In this document: piece by piece, positions 9,342-17,609 of the stretch
Position numbering within the stretch: position 1 is the first letter of the stretch
Layout: each line of letters begins with the position of its first letter
Translations under genes and position numbers: made by a program
Source of the DNA: a virus
IMG/VR virus record: IMGVR_UViG_3300036886_000315
Location: 1 to 44,797 of that record
Length of the DNA stretch: 44,797 nucleotides
Reading direction: 5' to 3' (one strand)
Notes under the pieces: model-generated
The model's database searches: none
What the model was told of the DNA's origin: nothing
The model's input: the letters and a program-made list of their open reading frames with translations, nothing else

Positions 9342-10499
9342 TTATGTGTTACAAATACAATCTTCTTGATTGCCACTCATGGTTACTGTTAATCCTACGC
9401 TACTTAAATATGGATGAATGCAGAAACTACTACATGAACCGCTATTACCATCAGAATAATTCTGATAACAAATACTATCACCAGCACCTATATATACTTG
9501 TCCACCACCAAAACCACAATATCTTGTGTTGTCAGTACACATATAGTTACTTGGGTCTATTGATGAGGTTATATCAGTATAATATGGATTTCCATTTGGT
9601 TTGCAGAATATACAAACTCTACCACAAGAACCAATATTATTAATGGTTTGATTATAATTTATTGATAAACATACCCATTGACCAGTAGCTAATGGTTGAT
9701 CAAAACTAATAACACCATTGGTTTCAATACCAAAATCATTACATCTATTTAAAGTAATATCAACACTTGTTAATGGTGGTAAAGCAGGAGTTGTACAACA
9801 TTTAACTACTCCATATCCAGTTTCTTCACAATTTTTTGCATACATTCTGAAATATGTCAACGTATTGTCCTGTAGACCACTTATTGGCTTACTGTATGGT
9901 ATGCCAACACCAATATTACCCACAGTATAAACTTTACAAGCAGATATTGTTGGATTTGAAGTTACTTGTGAAAACGCTACACCATATTCACATATAGAAT
10001 AATTGCCATCAAATGTTACAATATTATTATCAACATGTAGACAACTTGCAGCTAAACAAGATACAGTTCCAGTTAAACCGCTTGGTGATTTGATGTTGGA
10101 ATATGTGATTGAAACACATCCTCTATTAACCGAACTACCATAAAAACCACTCTGTGTGAAAAAAGCACCGTCATCCCTTTCTAATTCAATTGTTCGTGCG
10201 GTACAACAAAGACGCATTCTGCCTGATGGAGTCCAATCAGGATAAGAAAATGGAAATAAATCTCCACCATTTGAACGTATAAGTGCGTCAAAACTTCTTA
10301 TTTTGGCTGTTGGAATATCACTTGGAATTGAAGTTGTATGTCCTCTATTTGGATGTGCCATATCCCAAGCACCTATTGAAATGTATCTTGTTAATTGTGC
10401 CTGTTGTAAATTATTGATGTTTGTCGTGCTACCGCCAGTTGTAGTACCAGTCATCACGGTTGTAAGATTACCTACTAATTTAATATATGATCTGCTCAT
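9342..10499 (-). CDS. Virion-associated hypothetical protein in tail cluster
   Basis: This is a 385-residue protein starting MSRSYIKLVGNLTTVM, with a GTATTTAT motif 16 bases upstream. It lacks the NIAxG repeats and the ADY/RSL module of its neighbours. A central part (about residues 75-200) alternates Cys-rich strands with Gly/Ser turns. Residues about 270-330 (GQWVCLSINYNQTINN, then GRVCIFCKPNGNPYY) look like the edge strands of a concanavalin-like jelly-roll, the fold of many glycan-binding phage tail proteins. That fold assignment is my inference; no catalytic motif is visible. Position between the giant fibre and the glycosyltransferase gene supports a structural role. Confidence 0.55.
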   Translation of the reverse strand: MSRSYIKLVGNLTTVMTGTTTGGSTTNINNLQQAQLTRYISIGAWDMAHPNRGHTTSIPSDIPTAKIRSFDALIRSNGGDLFPFSYPDWTPSGRMRLCCTARTIELERDDGAFFTQSGFYGSSVNRGCVSITYSNIKSPSGLTGTVSCLAASCLHVDNNIVTFDGNYSICEYGVAFSQVTSNPTISACKVYTVGNIGVGIPYSKPISGLQDNTLTYFRMYAKNCEETGYGVVKCCTTPALPPLTSVDITLNRCNDFGIETNGVISFDQPLATGQWVCLSINYNQTINNIGSCGRVCIFCKPNGNPYYTDITSSIDPSNYMCTDNTRYCGFGGGQVYIGAGDSICYQNYSDGNSGSCSSFCIHPYLSSVGLTVTMSGNQEDCICNT

Positions 10500-10514
10500 T
10501 TTATTATTTTTACT

Positions 10515-10522
10515 ATAAATAC
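10515..10522 (-). promoter_or_regulatory. GTATTTAT motif, putative promoter element
   Basis: Sense GTATTTAT is 16 bases upstream of the ATG at 10499. A second copy occurs at 10566-10573, a little further upstream and just past the terminator at 10613-10638. Confidence 0.45.
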
Positions 10523-10612
10523 TAATTTTAGTACAAATACTGAATTCTATTCAATATTCTTATTTATAAATACTTTTAAAACAGTACTTGACTATAGATA
10601 ATGAAAATAAAA

Positions 10613-10638
10613 AAACCCACTAAAAATTCAGTGAGTTT
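10613..10638 (-). terminator. Intrinsic terminator after glycosyltransferase gene
   Basis: An inverted repeat (AAACCCACT with AGTGAGTTT, one mismatch) is followed on the minus strand by seven Ts. It sits 22 bases past the stop of the gene at 10660. Confidence 0.75.
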
Positions 10639-10659
10639 AAAACAAATAAAATATGGCTA

Positions 10660-11571
10660 TTATTTTTGTTTATTTACTGCTTCAATAATTTTATTAATAT
10701 CAAATACATTAACAGTATCATACGGAAATTGTTGTATCTGTCCGCTTATGTCAAATTGTTCAAGATAACTGAATTTATTAAGTTCACGAATATAATTTGC
10801 ATTTGGTAAAACATTAATGTGTTCAGGATAACCAAACACTTCTGGTTTATTTCCAATCCAAACAACCGTACTTTGTAAATCAAGTGCTGCTGCTACATGT
10901 TGTGCGAAACTATCAATAAATAATCTCTTTGTACTCAAAGGAAAACAAGCATATAATTCTCTGAAAGGAAGTGTCAAAGGTTCTACACCTTGTAAAATTG
11001 GTTGCTCTGGTGACTTAACATGAAGAATTCTGTAAGATTTACTGAAATAGTTCACAAGTTTTTGTGCAATTTCAATTGGTATATCCCTGTACCACGATTT
11101 TTTGCTGTATTGCCCCGTAGGAGAGCCACCATGCGTTTGTAATAGCATTATGGGTCTGTTATCTGGTTTAATTTTATCCTTCGCTATTTCGAGTTCTCTG
11201 GGGTTTAAATAGATTTTTGGTTTATACCCGTCCCAAGGAATACCATACATGTCACACCAAGACTGTGTTAAATGTTTGCGTTGTAATATATGATCTTCGC
11301 TAAAATAAACTTCTTGACGAAAGATTTTAGTATCTGGATTAACATAATCATCAAAAAAATATTGCATCTGTCCAAAGGTATAAAAACGCCATACATCAGG
11401 ATTGTAAAAAAACGGTCCGTCCCAAGCCGTTACAACTATTAATTTTCTGTCTGGATATGCTTTCTTTATTGCTCTGCAAACTGCTGTTGCACAAACCTGC
11501 TTCCCATGTCCCCCCTCTGAATGAAATATACAGAACTTATCACCTTGTTTAATTGAACCATCATTTTTCAT
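10660..11571 (-). CDS. Glycosyltransferase family 9-like (heptosyltransferase-like)
   Basis: This is a 303-residue protein with the layout of ADP-heptose:LPS heptosyltransferases (GT9, GT-B fold), though slightly short. Residues about 12-40 contain the N-terminal nucleotide-fold entry (FCIFHSEGGHGKQV, then AVCRAIKKAYPD). The middle has a GT-B hinge-like segment (PIMLLQTHGGSP, then KKSWYRDIP). The C-terminal half has LFIDSFAQHVAAALD followed by VVWIGNKPEVFGY, the usual GT9 acceptor/donor site pattern. It is isolated among tail fibre genes and closed by a terminator. Given the HldE/HldD-like genes at 41309-44198, I infer it transfers heptose or a related sugar to a virion protein or a host glycan. 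Confidence 0.65.
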   Translation of the reverse strand: MKNDGSIKQGDKFCIFHSEGGHGKQVCATAVCRAIKKAYPDRKLIVVTAWDGPFFYNPDVWRFYTFGQMQYFFDDYVNPDTKIFRQEVYFSEDHILQRKHLTQSWCDMYGIPWDGYKPKIYLNPRELEIAKDKIKPDNRPIMLLQTHGGSPTGQYSKKSWYRDIPIEIAQKLVNYFSKSYRILHVKSPEQPILQGVEPLTLPFRELYACFPLSTKRLFIDSFAQHVAAALDLQSTVVWIGNKPEVFGYPEHINVLPNANYIRELNKFSYLEQFDISGQIQQFPYDTVNVFDINKIIEAVNKQK

Positions 11572-11592
11572 AATACGAATTTATTTAATTTT

Positions 11593-12297
11593 TTAATTAT
11601 TTTTATATTCCCACCTATAATCGTTTGTTTGTGAATAGGTTGGTATTCTTAAACACTTATTTATTAATTTTGAACTTATGCCAGTTATCTTTTCTGCTTC
11701 ACCCTGACCACAAAATTCAGCAACGATTTCACCATTCAATGTTCTTTGAATAATTGGAATGTTCCTTTTTGCTGCTTTTCTAAATACTATGTTTTCTTTT
11801 TCTTGTGGAGTTGTAAACCAATAACAATTAGCCGAACTCTTATTTATTTTTTGATTTAAAGCCAGAGATATTTTAGAAATACTAACATGAACATCATTAC
11901 TGGCTTCTGTCATTGACAAATATTTTATTTTAAAATCACCATTTTCATCGTAACAATATAATTCAATTGTTGGATAAACATATGAACTTTCTGCTTCTCC
12001 ACCGTCAGTAACATTTAATAATCTATTTGATTTTCGTAACTGTGCAATATATTTTCTTTCGGCATCTTTCCAAGTACTTTCATTACATTCTTCAAGTTTA
12101 ATATAAACTGGTTTTTGATCATCCAATTTCATTTTACGAATCCATTTATGAATTGGTGCAATTCCTGTTTTACTGTCTTCAATATGCTTCGATAATCTAC
12201 GATTAATTTCATTCTTTGTTTTTCCAACATATCGAACATTTTTAATAGTTAATTCATTTCTGGGGTCAATTAATCCGTAAATGTAAACAACAGCCAT
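11593..12297 (-). CDS. GIY-YIG homing-type endonuclease
   Basis: This is a 234-residue protein. Residues 4-30 carry a variant GIY-YIG signature (VYIYGLIDP, then VRYVGKT), followed by the family's RRLSKH and the conserved acidic WKDAERKYIAQL stretch near 76-88. The C-terminal half has repeated DNA-binding elements of the NUMOD type (LYCYDENGDF, SMTEASNDVHVSISKISLAL, then again QRTLNGEIVAEF, EAEKITGISSKLINKCL). This is the standard architecture of a free-standing phage homing endonuclease. It stands between the glycosyltransferase and a fibre gene and has its own GTATTTAT motif. It is probably a selfish element that promotes its own spread at this locus. Confidence 0.85.
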   Translation of the reverse strand: MAVVYIYGLIDPRNELTIKNVRYVGKTKNEINRRLSKHIEDSKTGIAPIHKWIRKMKLDDQKPVYIKLEECNESTWKDAERKYIAQLRKSNRLLNVTDGGEAESSYVYPTIELYCYDENGDFKIKYLSMTEASNDVHVSISKISLALNQKINKSSANCYWFTTPQEKENIVFRKAAKRNIPIIQRTLNGEIVAEFCGQGEAEKITGISSKLINKCLRIPTYSQTNDYRWEYKNN

Positions 12298-12320
12298 ATT
12301 ATAATTTTTTATACTTTTTT

Positions 12321-12328
12321 ATAAATAC
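12321..12328 (-). promoter_or_regulatory. GTATTTAT motif, putative promoter element
   Basis: Sense GTATTTAT is 24 bases upstream of the GIY-YIG endonuclease start and downstream of two hairpins ending the previous gene. Confidence 0.4.
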
Positions 12329-12362
12329 GAAGATAAACACGAAAATCTCGATTTACAAGAAA

Positions 12363-12395
12363 GAAAAATGGGAAATTTTTAGTTTCCCATTTTTC
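12363..12395 (-). terminator. Long hairpin terminator
   Basis: A perfect 13-bp stem (GAAAAATGGGAAA with its complement) and a 7-base loop are followed by TTTCTTG on the minus strand. The stem itself is A/T-ended, so it could also work on the plus strand. Confidence 0.7.
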
Positions 12396-12405
12396 TTCGT
12401 ATCGA

Positions 12406-12427
12406 GGTCCGCACACAGGTGCGGACC
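12406..12427 (-). terminator. GC-rich hairpin after fibre gene
   Basis: A perfect 9-bp stem (GGTCCGCAC / GTGCGGACC) with a 4-base loop lies 14 bases past the stop of the gene at 12441. It has no T-run of its own, so with the next hairpin it probably forms a compound terminator or a 3'-end stabiliser. Confidence 0.6.
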
Positions 12428-12440
12428 TTATATCTATTCG

Positions 12441-14723
12441 TTAGTTAACGAAAGAGAATACATACCATGAACCCAGAACGATATTGTAAACCAATTCAAG
12501 TGCACCGCCATCAGTATTAATGCTTGCATCGTTTCCAGCACCATCAATGTTGTTACCATTACGTGCAACTGTGATATTATTTGTCAATGCATTACTTGAA
12601 GCATCTTTGATTCTAAATACTAAACCATTGATTGGAGTTGCAGGTAATGTAATTGTAATTGCAAGACTTGAAGTATCAACTAACTGTACATAAGTGTCAC
12701 CTGTTGTTAATATGATATCACCTGTTTGTACAGTCATTGCGTAAATGTTATTCTTGTCACCAAGAGCAGCACCACTAACTGTTTTAATTGTGCTATCGGC
12801 ACTATCCCAAACAAGAACTGAATTTGAAACACTACCAGCAATTGGTTCTCCAATTTTAATTGTTGAACCACTTAAAAGAATTTCGGTACTACCCGTAATT
12901 TTAACAAGATTACCAACTGCACATATATCTTGACCTATTAATCCAAGATATGCACAACCTACTGCACAAGTTTGAAGTTCAATTTGAGTACTACTAACAC
13001 TAAGTGTTGTCGATGGACTAACCCATAAATTAATTTCAGTAGTAGCAGACATTGAAATGTTTTGTGAGTCTAATTTAAAACATACATCAGTATTAAGTGG
13101 ATTACTGATAGTAAATGAATTATTATCTATTGCAATTGTAGTATTACCAGTTAAAGTACCACCAAGACCTATTGCATTTCCACTGTTTTTATTTAAACCA
13201 TTAGTTGGAGAAATATTTGTTGCGCCTGTTACGGTTGCAAGATAACCTTTAGTTATAAGTGACTCACTGGTGAAATTACCACTATAATCTGCAGCATAAA
13301 CAATACCTTTTGAACCTGCATCAGTGAAAATATTACATGATGCTGTTATATCCAAGCAACCACCACCTAATACACCAAGACAAATACCCGCTACTGAACT
13401 AATCTCTGTAATTACTGAACAACTACGGAGAACAGTACATGCACTATCAATAATGAAATGTGGACTTGCAAATGTTACATCACCAAGAGTAACTGTACTT
13501 GAACCAGCAGCGATTTGTAATCCACCAACACCACCACATGCAACACAAAATGTATTTGCAGCAGTTTCAATAGTTGTTGCACCTGTTAAACTACCACCAA
13601 GAACAACATTTTGACCGCATTTTGTTAAACCATTACATGCTGTTGTTATTCCACATGAAGTTAAACCTGTTACATAAGCAACATCAGGAATTGAACAAGT
13701 GGTTATTGCACCAAATGTTGAAAATGGTTGTAAATAGTTAAAACCACTATATGTTGCAATATTTGCAGAATCTCCTTGAATTCCACCTGTATTAATTTTC
13801 AATGTTGCCAAACATGCACCAATATTTGTTGCGCCCAATTCAATTGTTGAGCAAGCAACACACATTTTTATACTAATATTTTCAGATATACCATCAATAA
13901 TATTTAATTGATTTGAAGCCACGTCAATAGTTGTTGCACCTGTTAAACTACCACCAAGAACAACATTTTGACCGCATTTTGTTAAACCATTAGATGCGGT
14001 TATCGTACAGTTTGAAGCACATGTTGTAGTGAATGAATTTGCTGCACTCAATGTAGCACCAGAAACTATTGCATCTTGTGCGTGAGCATATGCGCATGCA
14101 GCACTTGCTGCAGCAGTTACAGTTGCACCAGAAACAGTGCAAATATATGCTTTATCTACAAGTGAACGTGGAACAAAGTTTGTACGGTAATCAGCAGCAT
14201 ATACAAGACCTTTTGTATGTCTGGTATCAGTTACTAACATATCGCCACCCCAATCTAATGCAATTTCTTGACAAGTACCACCATTATCATGAATGTTTAA
14301 TCGTGTACATCCCGAACTAAAATCAACACGTGAAATTACGCTTGTACCGCCATCAATGAAATATATGTTACTACCAATAACACCACCACCATCGATAACC
14401 ATACTTGATTTTGTACCATTAACATATAATGAATTCGAACCTGCATTAATTGAAGTATCACCAGTTAGTGTACCCCCAAGACCAACATTTTTTCCTGTTT
14501 TTGTTAAACCATTAGTTGCTCCTGTCACTACATTTCCAAGTGCAGCAGTGCAGCCAGTCACATATGCTGCGTTCGCCAATTGAAGACATGATAAGGTTGG
14601 TTGAGTTGTATACGCAATTGTTCCAACACTTGGGATTCTTGTATCGCCAGATAACGTTAATGTAAGTCCATCACTTTGGAAAAACTTATTATTCGTTAAA
14701 TCTAATTTTGTTGTAAAAGCCAT
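12441..14723 (-). CDS. Modular tail fibre-like protein
   Basis: This is a 760-residue protein beginning MAFTTKLDLTNNKFFQ, a start also seen in related form in the protein at 21577. It contains several copies of a module GATNGLTK-G-NV-LGG-LTG-T (near residues 70, 245, 365 and 505) and two copies of the ADY/S-L/K-Y segment. The C-terminal 95 residues (from about VQTGDIILTTGDTYVQLV to SWYVFSFVN) form a domain also present at the end of the protein at 14818, with the core ITLPATPINGLVFRIKDASSN. That domain is typical of fibre tips in this kind of phage. It is rich in Cys, Ala and Thr. I infer a virion adhesin. Confidence 0.7.
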   Translation of the reverse strand: MAFTTKLDLTNNKFFQSDGLTLTLSGDTRIPSVGTIAYTTQPTLSCLQLANAAYVTGCTAALGNVVTGATNGLTKTGKNVGLGGTLTGDTSINAGSNSLYVNGTKSSMVIDGGGVIGSNIYFIDGGTSVISRVDFSSGCTRLNIHDNGGTCQEIALDWGGDMLVTDTRHTKGLVYAADYRTNFVPRSLVDKAYICTVSGATVTAAASAACAYAHAQDAIVSGATLSAANSFTTTCASNCTITASNGLTKCGQNVVLGGSLTGATTIDVASNQLNIIDGISENISIKMCVACSTIELGATNIGACLATLKINTGGIQGDSANIATYSGFNYLQPFSTFGAITTCSIPDVAYVTGLTSCGITTACNGLTKCGQNVVLGGSLTGATTIETAANTFCVACGGVGGLQIAAGSSTVTLGDVTFASPHFIIDSACTVLRSCSVITEISSVAGICLGVLGGGCLDITASCNIFTDAGSKGIVYAADYSGNFTSESLITKGYLATVTGATNISPTNGLNKNSGNAIGLGGTLTGNTTIAIDNNSFTISNPLNTDVCFKLDSQNISMSATTEINLWVSPSTTLSVSSTQIELQTCAVGCAYLGLIGQDICAVGNLVKITGSTEILLSGSTIKIGEPIAGSVSNSVLVWDSADSTIKTVSGAALGDKNNIYAMTVQTGDIILTTGDTYVQLVDTSSLAITITLPATPINGLVFRIKDASSNALTNNITVARNGNNIDGAGNDASINTDGGALELVYNIVLGSWYVFSFVN

Positions 14724-14817
14724 AATTTTTCGTTTTTATATTTTTTTTGTATTATTTTTCTGTTATTTATAAATAGTTAAAAAAACTCTTAAGTCTCTTG
14801 TATTGCAAACATTATTT

Positions 14818-17574
14818 TTAATTAATAAATGCAATTGCACTCCAGAAATAACAATTGTAAATAAAACTAACTGAACCATAGTTAGTGTTAATAAGCGCAG
14901 TTGTATCAATAAAGCCATTTATTGTATTAACACCACTACATACAGTTATGTTACTGCTAAGTGCATTTCCACAAATATCCGCAATGGTAATTCTTTGACC
15001 AGAAATAGGTGTGCTCAATAAACAAATAAGTGATGCACCTGATACACCAATATAATAATCGCTGGAAACTGTTGTATATGGTGCTGTTACATTACATACA
15101 TTTACTGAACTACTACCACTTAAACCTAATACATATGCTTTAGTTACAAGTGAATTGTTGGTAAAGCCAGTACTGTAATCTGCAGCATATTCAATACCTA
15201 CTTTTATTGGTCGAGCATCTGTAATTATAGTAGGCTGAGTTAATGTACCACCTAACATAATAAGACTTGTACCGCTAAGACTCAAACCATTTGTTGCTCC
15301 AGTAATTGTACCCGCAGATGTTGCACCTGAACTAATATTACCTGAACCATCAATATATATAATCTTAGTTTCTGTAGTTTTTGCTGGTAAGTTGAAAAAA
15401 CGAATGTTTGTACCGTCATCAAGTATTCTACTGTTAATTACATTATCACCAGTTACATTGAATTTTGCAATATAGTTAGTAGTACCACTTATTGTAGTTC
15501 CACCACCACCGCTACCACCGCTTATGAGAACATATCCCGGGTATGGTAACACCCAGCCACTTGCAGGTGTATCAGTTACCAAAACTGCCCTAACCACATG
15601 TCCAAGAGTTGTTGTTTTACCTGTTACTAATTGACCAGCAGTTACATCACTAAGGAAATATGTGGTATTCAGTGTTAGACCAGTTAAACCTGATACATAA
15701 CCTGCCTGAGTAAGATCAAATATATTTGAATCAATTACTTTATTTACAATACCAATAACTTCACCATTATACTGACCATTTGCAATTGCTTTATTATATG
15801 TGCCACCACTCCATCCAATTACCTCATTTACTGCAAATCCGTGTAATGTTTGTGTAATACGTCTTGTGTTACTACCACCTTCAGTACTACCAGTTGATAT
15901 AACATAACCAGCATATGGTAATATCCAGCCACTTACTGCAGTATCTGCAATTAATACAGCTTTACTTATATGACCAAGTATTATTGGTTCACTTGAAGTC
16001 ATTAATCCTGCGGTAACATCACTTAAAAAGTAAGTAACATTACCAGTTAAACCTGATAATCCTGTAGCATAACCAGCTTGAGATAATTCAAATGTATTAC
16101 CACTAACATTTGTTACAATACCCAGAATTTCTCCGTTATATGTGCCGTCTGCAATTGGTTTGTTATAAGTTCCACCGCTAAATCCAACAACGTTACCTAC
16201 AATAAATCCGTGACCGATTTGTGTGATTACCTTACTAACTTTTTCGTTTATTAAATTAGCATATCCTTTATCTATAAGTGAACGATCACTAAATCCAGCA
16301 CTATAATCAGTAAAATATTCAATACCTTTTGTGTTTCCTGCACCTTCAACTATTTGTGTACATTGATTTAATGTTCCACCTAATTTAAGATTTAAACCAC
16401 TAACACTTAAACCATTTGTACCACCAGTTATAAGTCCACCACCAGTTCCACCACTTGCAAGACCAAAAGATACTTTACCTGATGCATTATCATAATATAA
16501 TACGTTAAGTTCTGCAGTTTTTGCTGGTAAATTACATATTTTAATATTACCTTTTGCTCCACTGCCAGTACCAACTCCGCTTTCGATAATAATGTCACCA
16601 CCAATACAGTTTTGACCACCAATGCCGTCAGAAGCATCACCACCACAAATATAAAGATGACCACCACAACCAGCAAAGCCTACAGCACCATAACCTTGAC
16701 CACCAATAATATAATTTGCTGGAGCATTTGGAGTAAGAGTATCACCACCATAACCAATTATAGTACCTGATTGCGGTAAAGTTAAAGTACGATTAACTGG
16801 ACTAAAACTTAAGCCACATCTTCCAGTTGTACCAAGATTAACACTTGATGTTGGTGTGATAAGTGTAATTTGACCAGTACCTTTTGCGCTTATATCTAAA
16901 GCAATACATGTTGCTTGACCAGCTACGCAAATATTAGCAACAGTATATCCAGTGCTCATTGTAGGATATCCTAATGTTACCACAGTGTTTGCAGGACCGT
17001 TAACGCCAACTAAATATAAGCCATTTAGTGCTTTAACAGTAAAATAATTTGGATTATATAATGTTGTTCCACTGAATATTAATGTACTGTCAATTAATTT
17101 ATTTCCCGCATTATTAAAAACTGGTATATGAAATGTAGTTCCAGTTGTATGTTGCAAATCAACATATCTTTTACTTACAAGAGATTCATTAACAAATGTG
17201 CTGCTATAATCAGCACCATACTGAATACCAACTCCTGTAACATCTGTTATTACTGCAGATGGACTTATTGCACCACCAAGACAAATATTTTTACCGCTAA
17301 CACCAAGACCGTTTGTTGCACCAGTAATTGTACCACCGCCACCAGTACCACCACTGAAAGTCTTTAAAATCAAGTCAGCATCAGTAACACCATTTTTATA
17401 CCAATATTCGGCATTACCAATATTCACGGTTAAACCAACATATCTTTGTGCTTGTAATATTGCAACATTTGTAGCACCAGTTGAAACATATGGTGAATTT
17501 GATGAATTCAAATACTTTGAATCAACTGGCTTACCCGGATTGATGCAGAGATTATCACTTAAAATTATTGCCAT
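14818..17574 (-). CDS. Modular tail fibre-like protein with two SPASGW-type repeats
   Basis: This is a 918-residue protein. Residues 1-75 are the N-terminal domain (MAIILSDNLCINPGKP, KYLN, RYVGLTVNI, EYWYKN) shared with the proteins at 17610 and 19727. The middle has NGL-GG-L modules, ADY/SL/K-Y segments and two clear copies, about 115 residues apart, of a block with HGFxVxxVxGxSGGTYNKxIADG, TYFLSDVTAG and SGWxLPYxGYV. The C-terminal 90 residues (ISGQRITIADICGN to FWSAIAFIN) match the tip of the protein at 12441. It is evidently a mosaic fibre built by shuffling cassettes. It is followed by the gene at 12441 after about 95 bases without a strong terminator. Confidence 0.7.
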   Translation of the reverse strand: MAIILSDNLCINPGKPVDSKYLNSSNSPYVSTGATNVAILQAQRYVGLTVNIGNAEYWYKNGVTDADLILKTFSGGTGGGGTITGATNGLGVSGKNICLGGAISPSAVITDVTGVGIQYGADYSSTFVNESLVSKRYVDLQHTTGTTFHIPVFNNAGNKLIDSTLIFSGTTLYNPNYFTVKALNGLYLVGVNGPANTVVTLGYPTMSTGYTVANICVAGQATCIALDISAKGTGQITLITPTSSVNLGTTGRCGLSFSPVNRTLTLPQSGTIIGYGGDTLTPNAPANYIIGGQGYGAVGFAGCGGHLYICGGDASDGIGGQNCIGGDIIIESGVGTGSGAKGNIKICNLPAKTAELNVLYYDNASGKVSFGLASGGTGGGLITGGTNGLSVSGLNLKLGGTLNQCTQIVEGAGNTKGIEYFTDYSAGFSDRSLIDKGYANLINEKVSKVITQIGHGFIVGNVVGFSGGTYNKPIADGTYNGEILGIVTNVSGNTFELSQAGYATGLSGLTGNVTYFLSDVTAGLMTSSEPIILGHISKAVLIADTAVSGWILPYAGYVISTGSTEGGSNTRRITQTLHGFAVNEVIGWSGGTYNKAIANGQYNGEVIGIVNKVIDSNIFDLTQAGYVSGLTGLTLNTTYFLSDVTAGQLVTGKTTTLGHVVRAVLVTDTPASGWVLPYPGYVLISGGSGGGGTTISGTTNYIAKFNVTGDNVINSRILDDGTNIRFFNLPAKTTETKIIYIDGSGNISSGATSAGTITGATNGLSLSGTSLIMLGGTLTQPTIITDARPIKVGIEYAADYSTGFTNNSLVTKAYVLGLSGSSSVNVCNVTAPYTTVSSDYYIGVSGASLICLLSTPISGQRITIADICGNALSSNITVCSGVNTINGFIDTTALINTNYGSVSFIYNCYFWSAIAFIN

Positions 17575-17609
17575 TTTTTATATTTTTACTTTTCTTTATT
17601 TTTATTATT

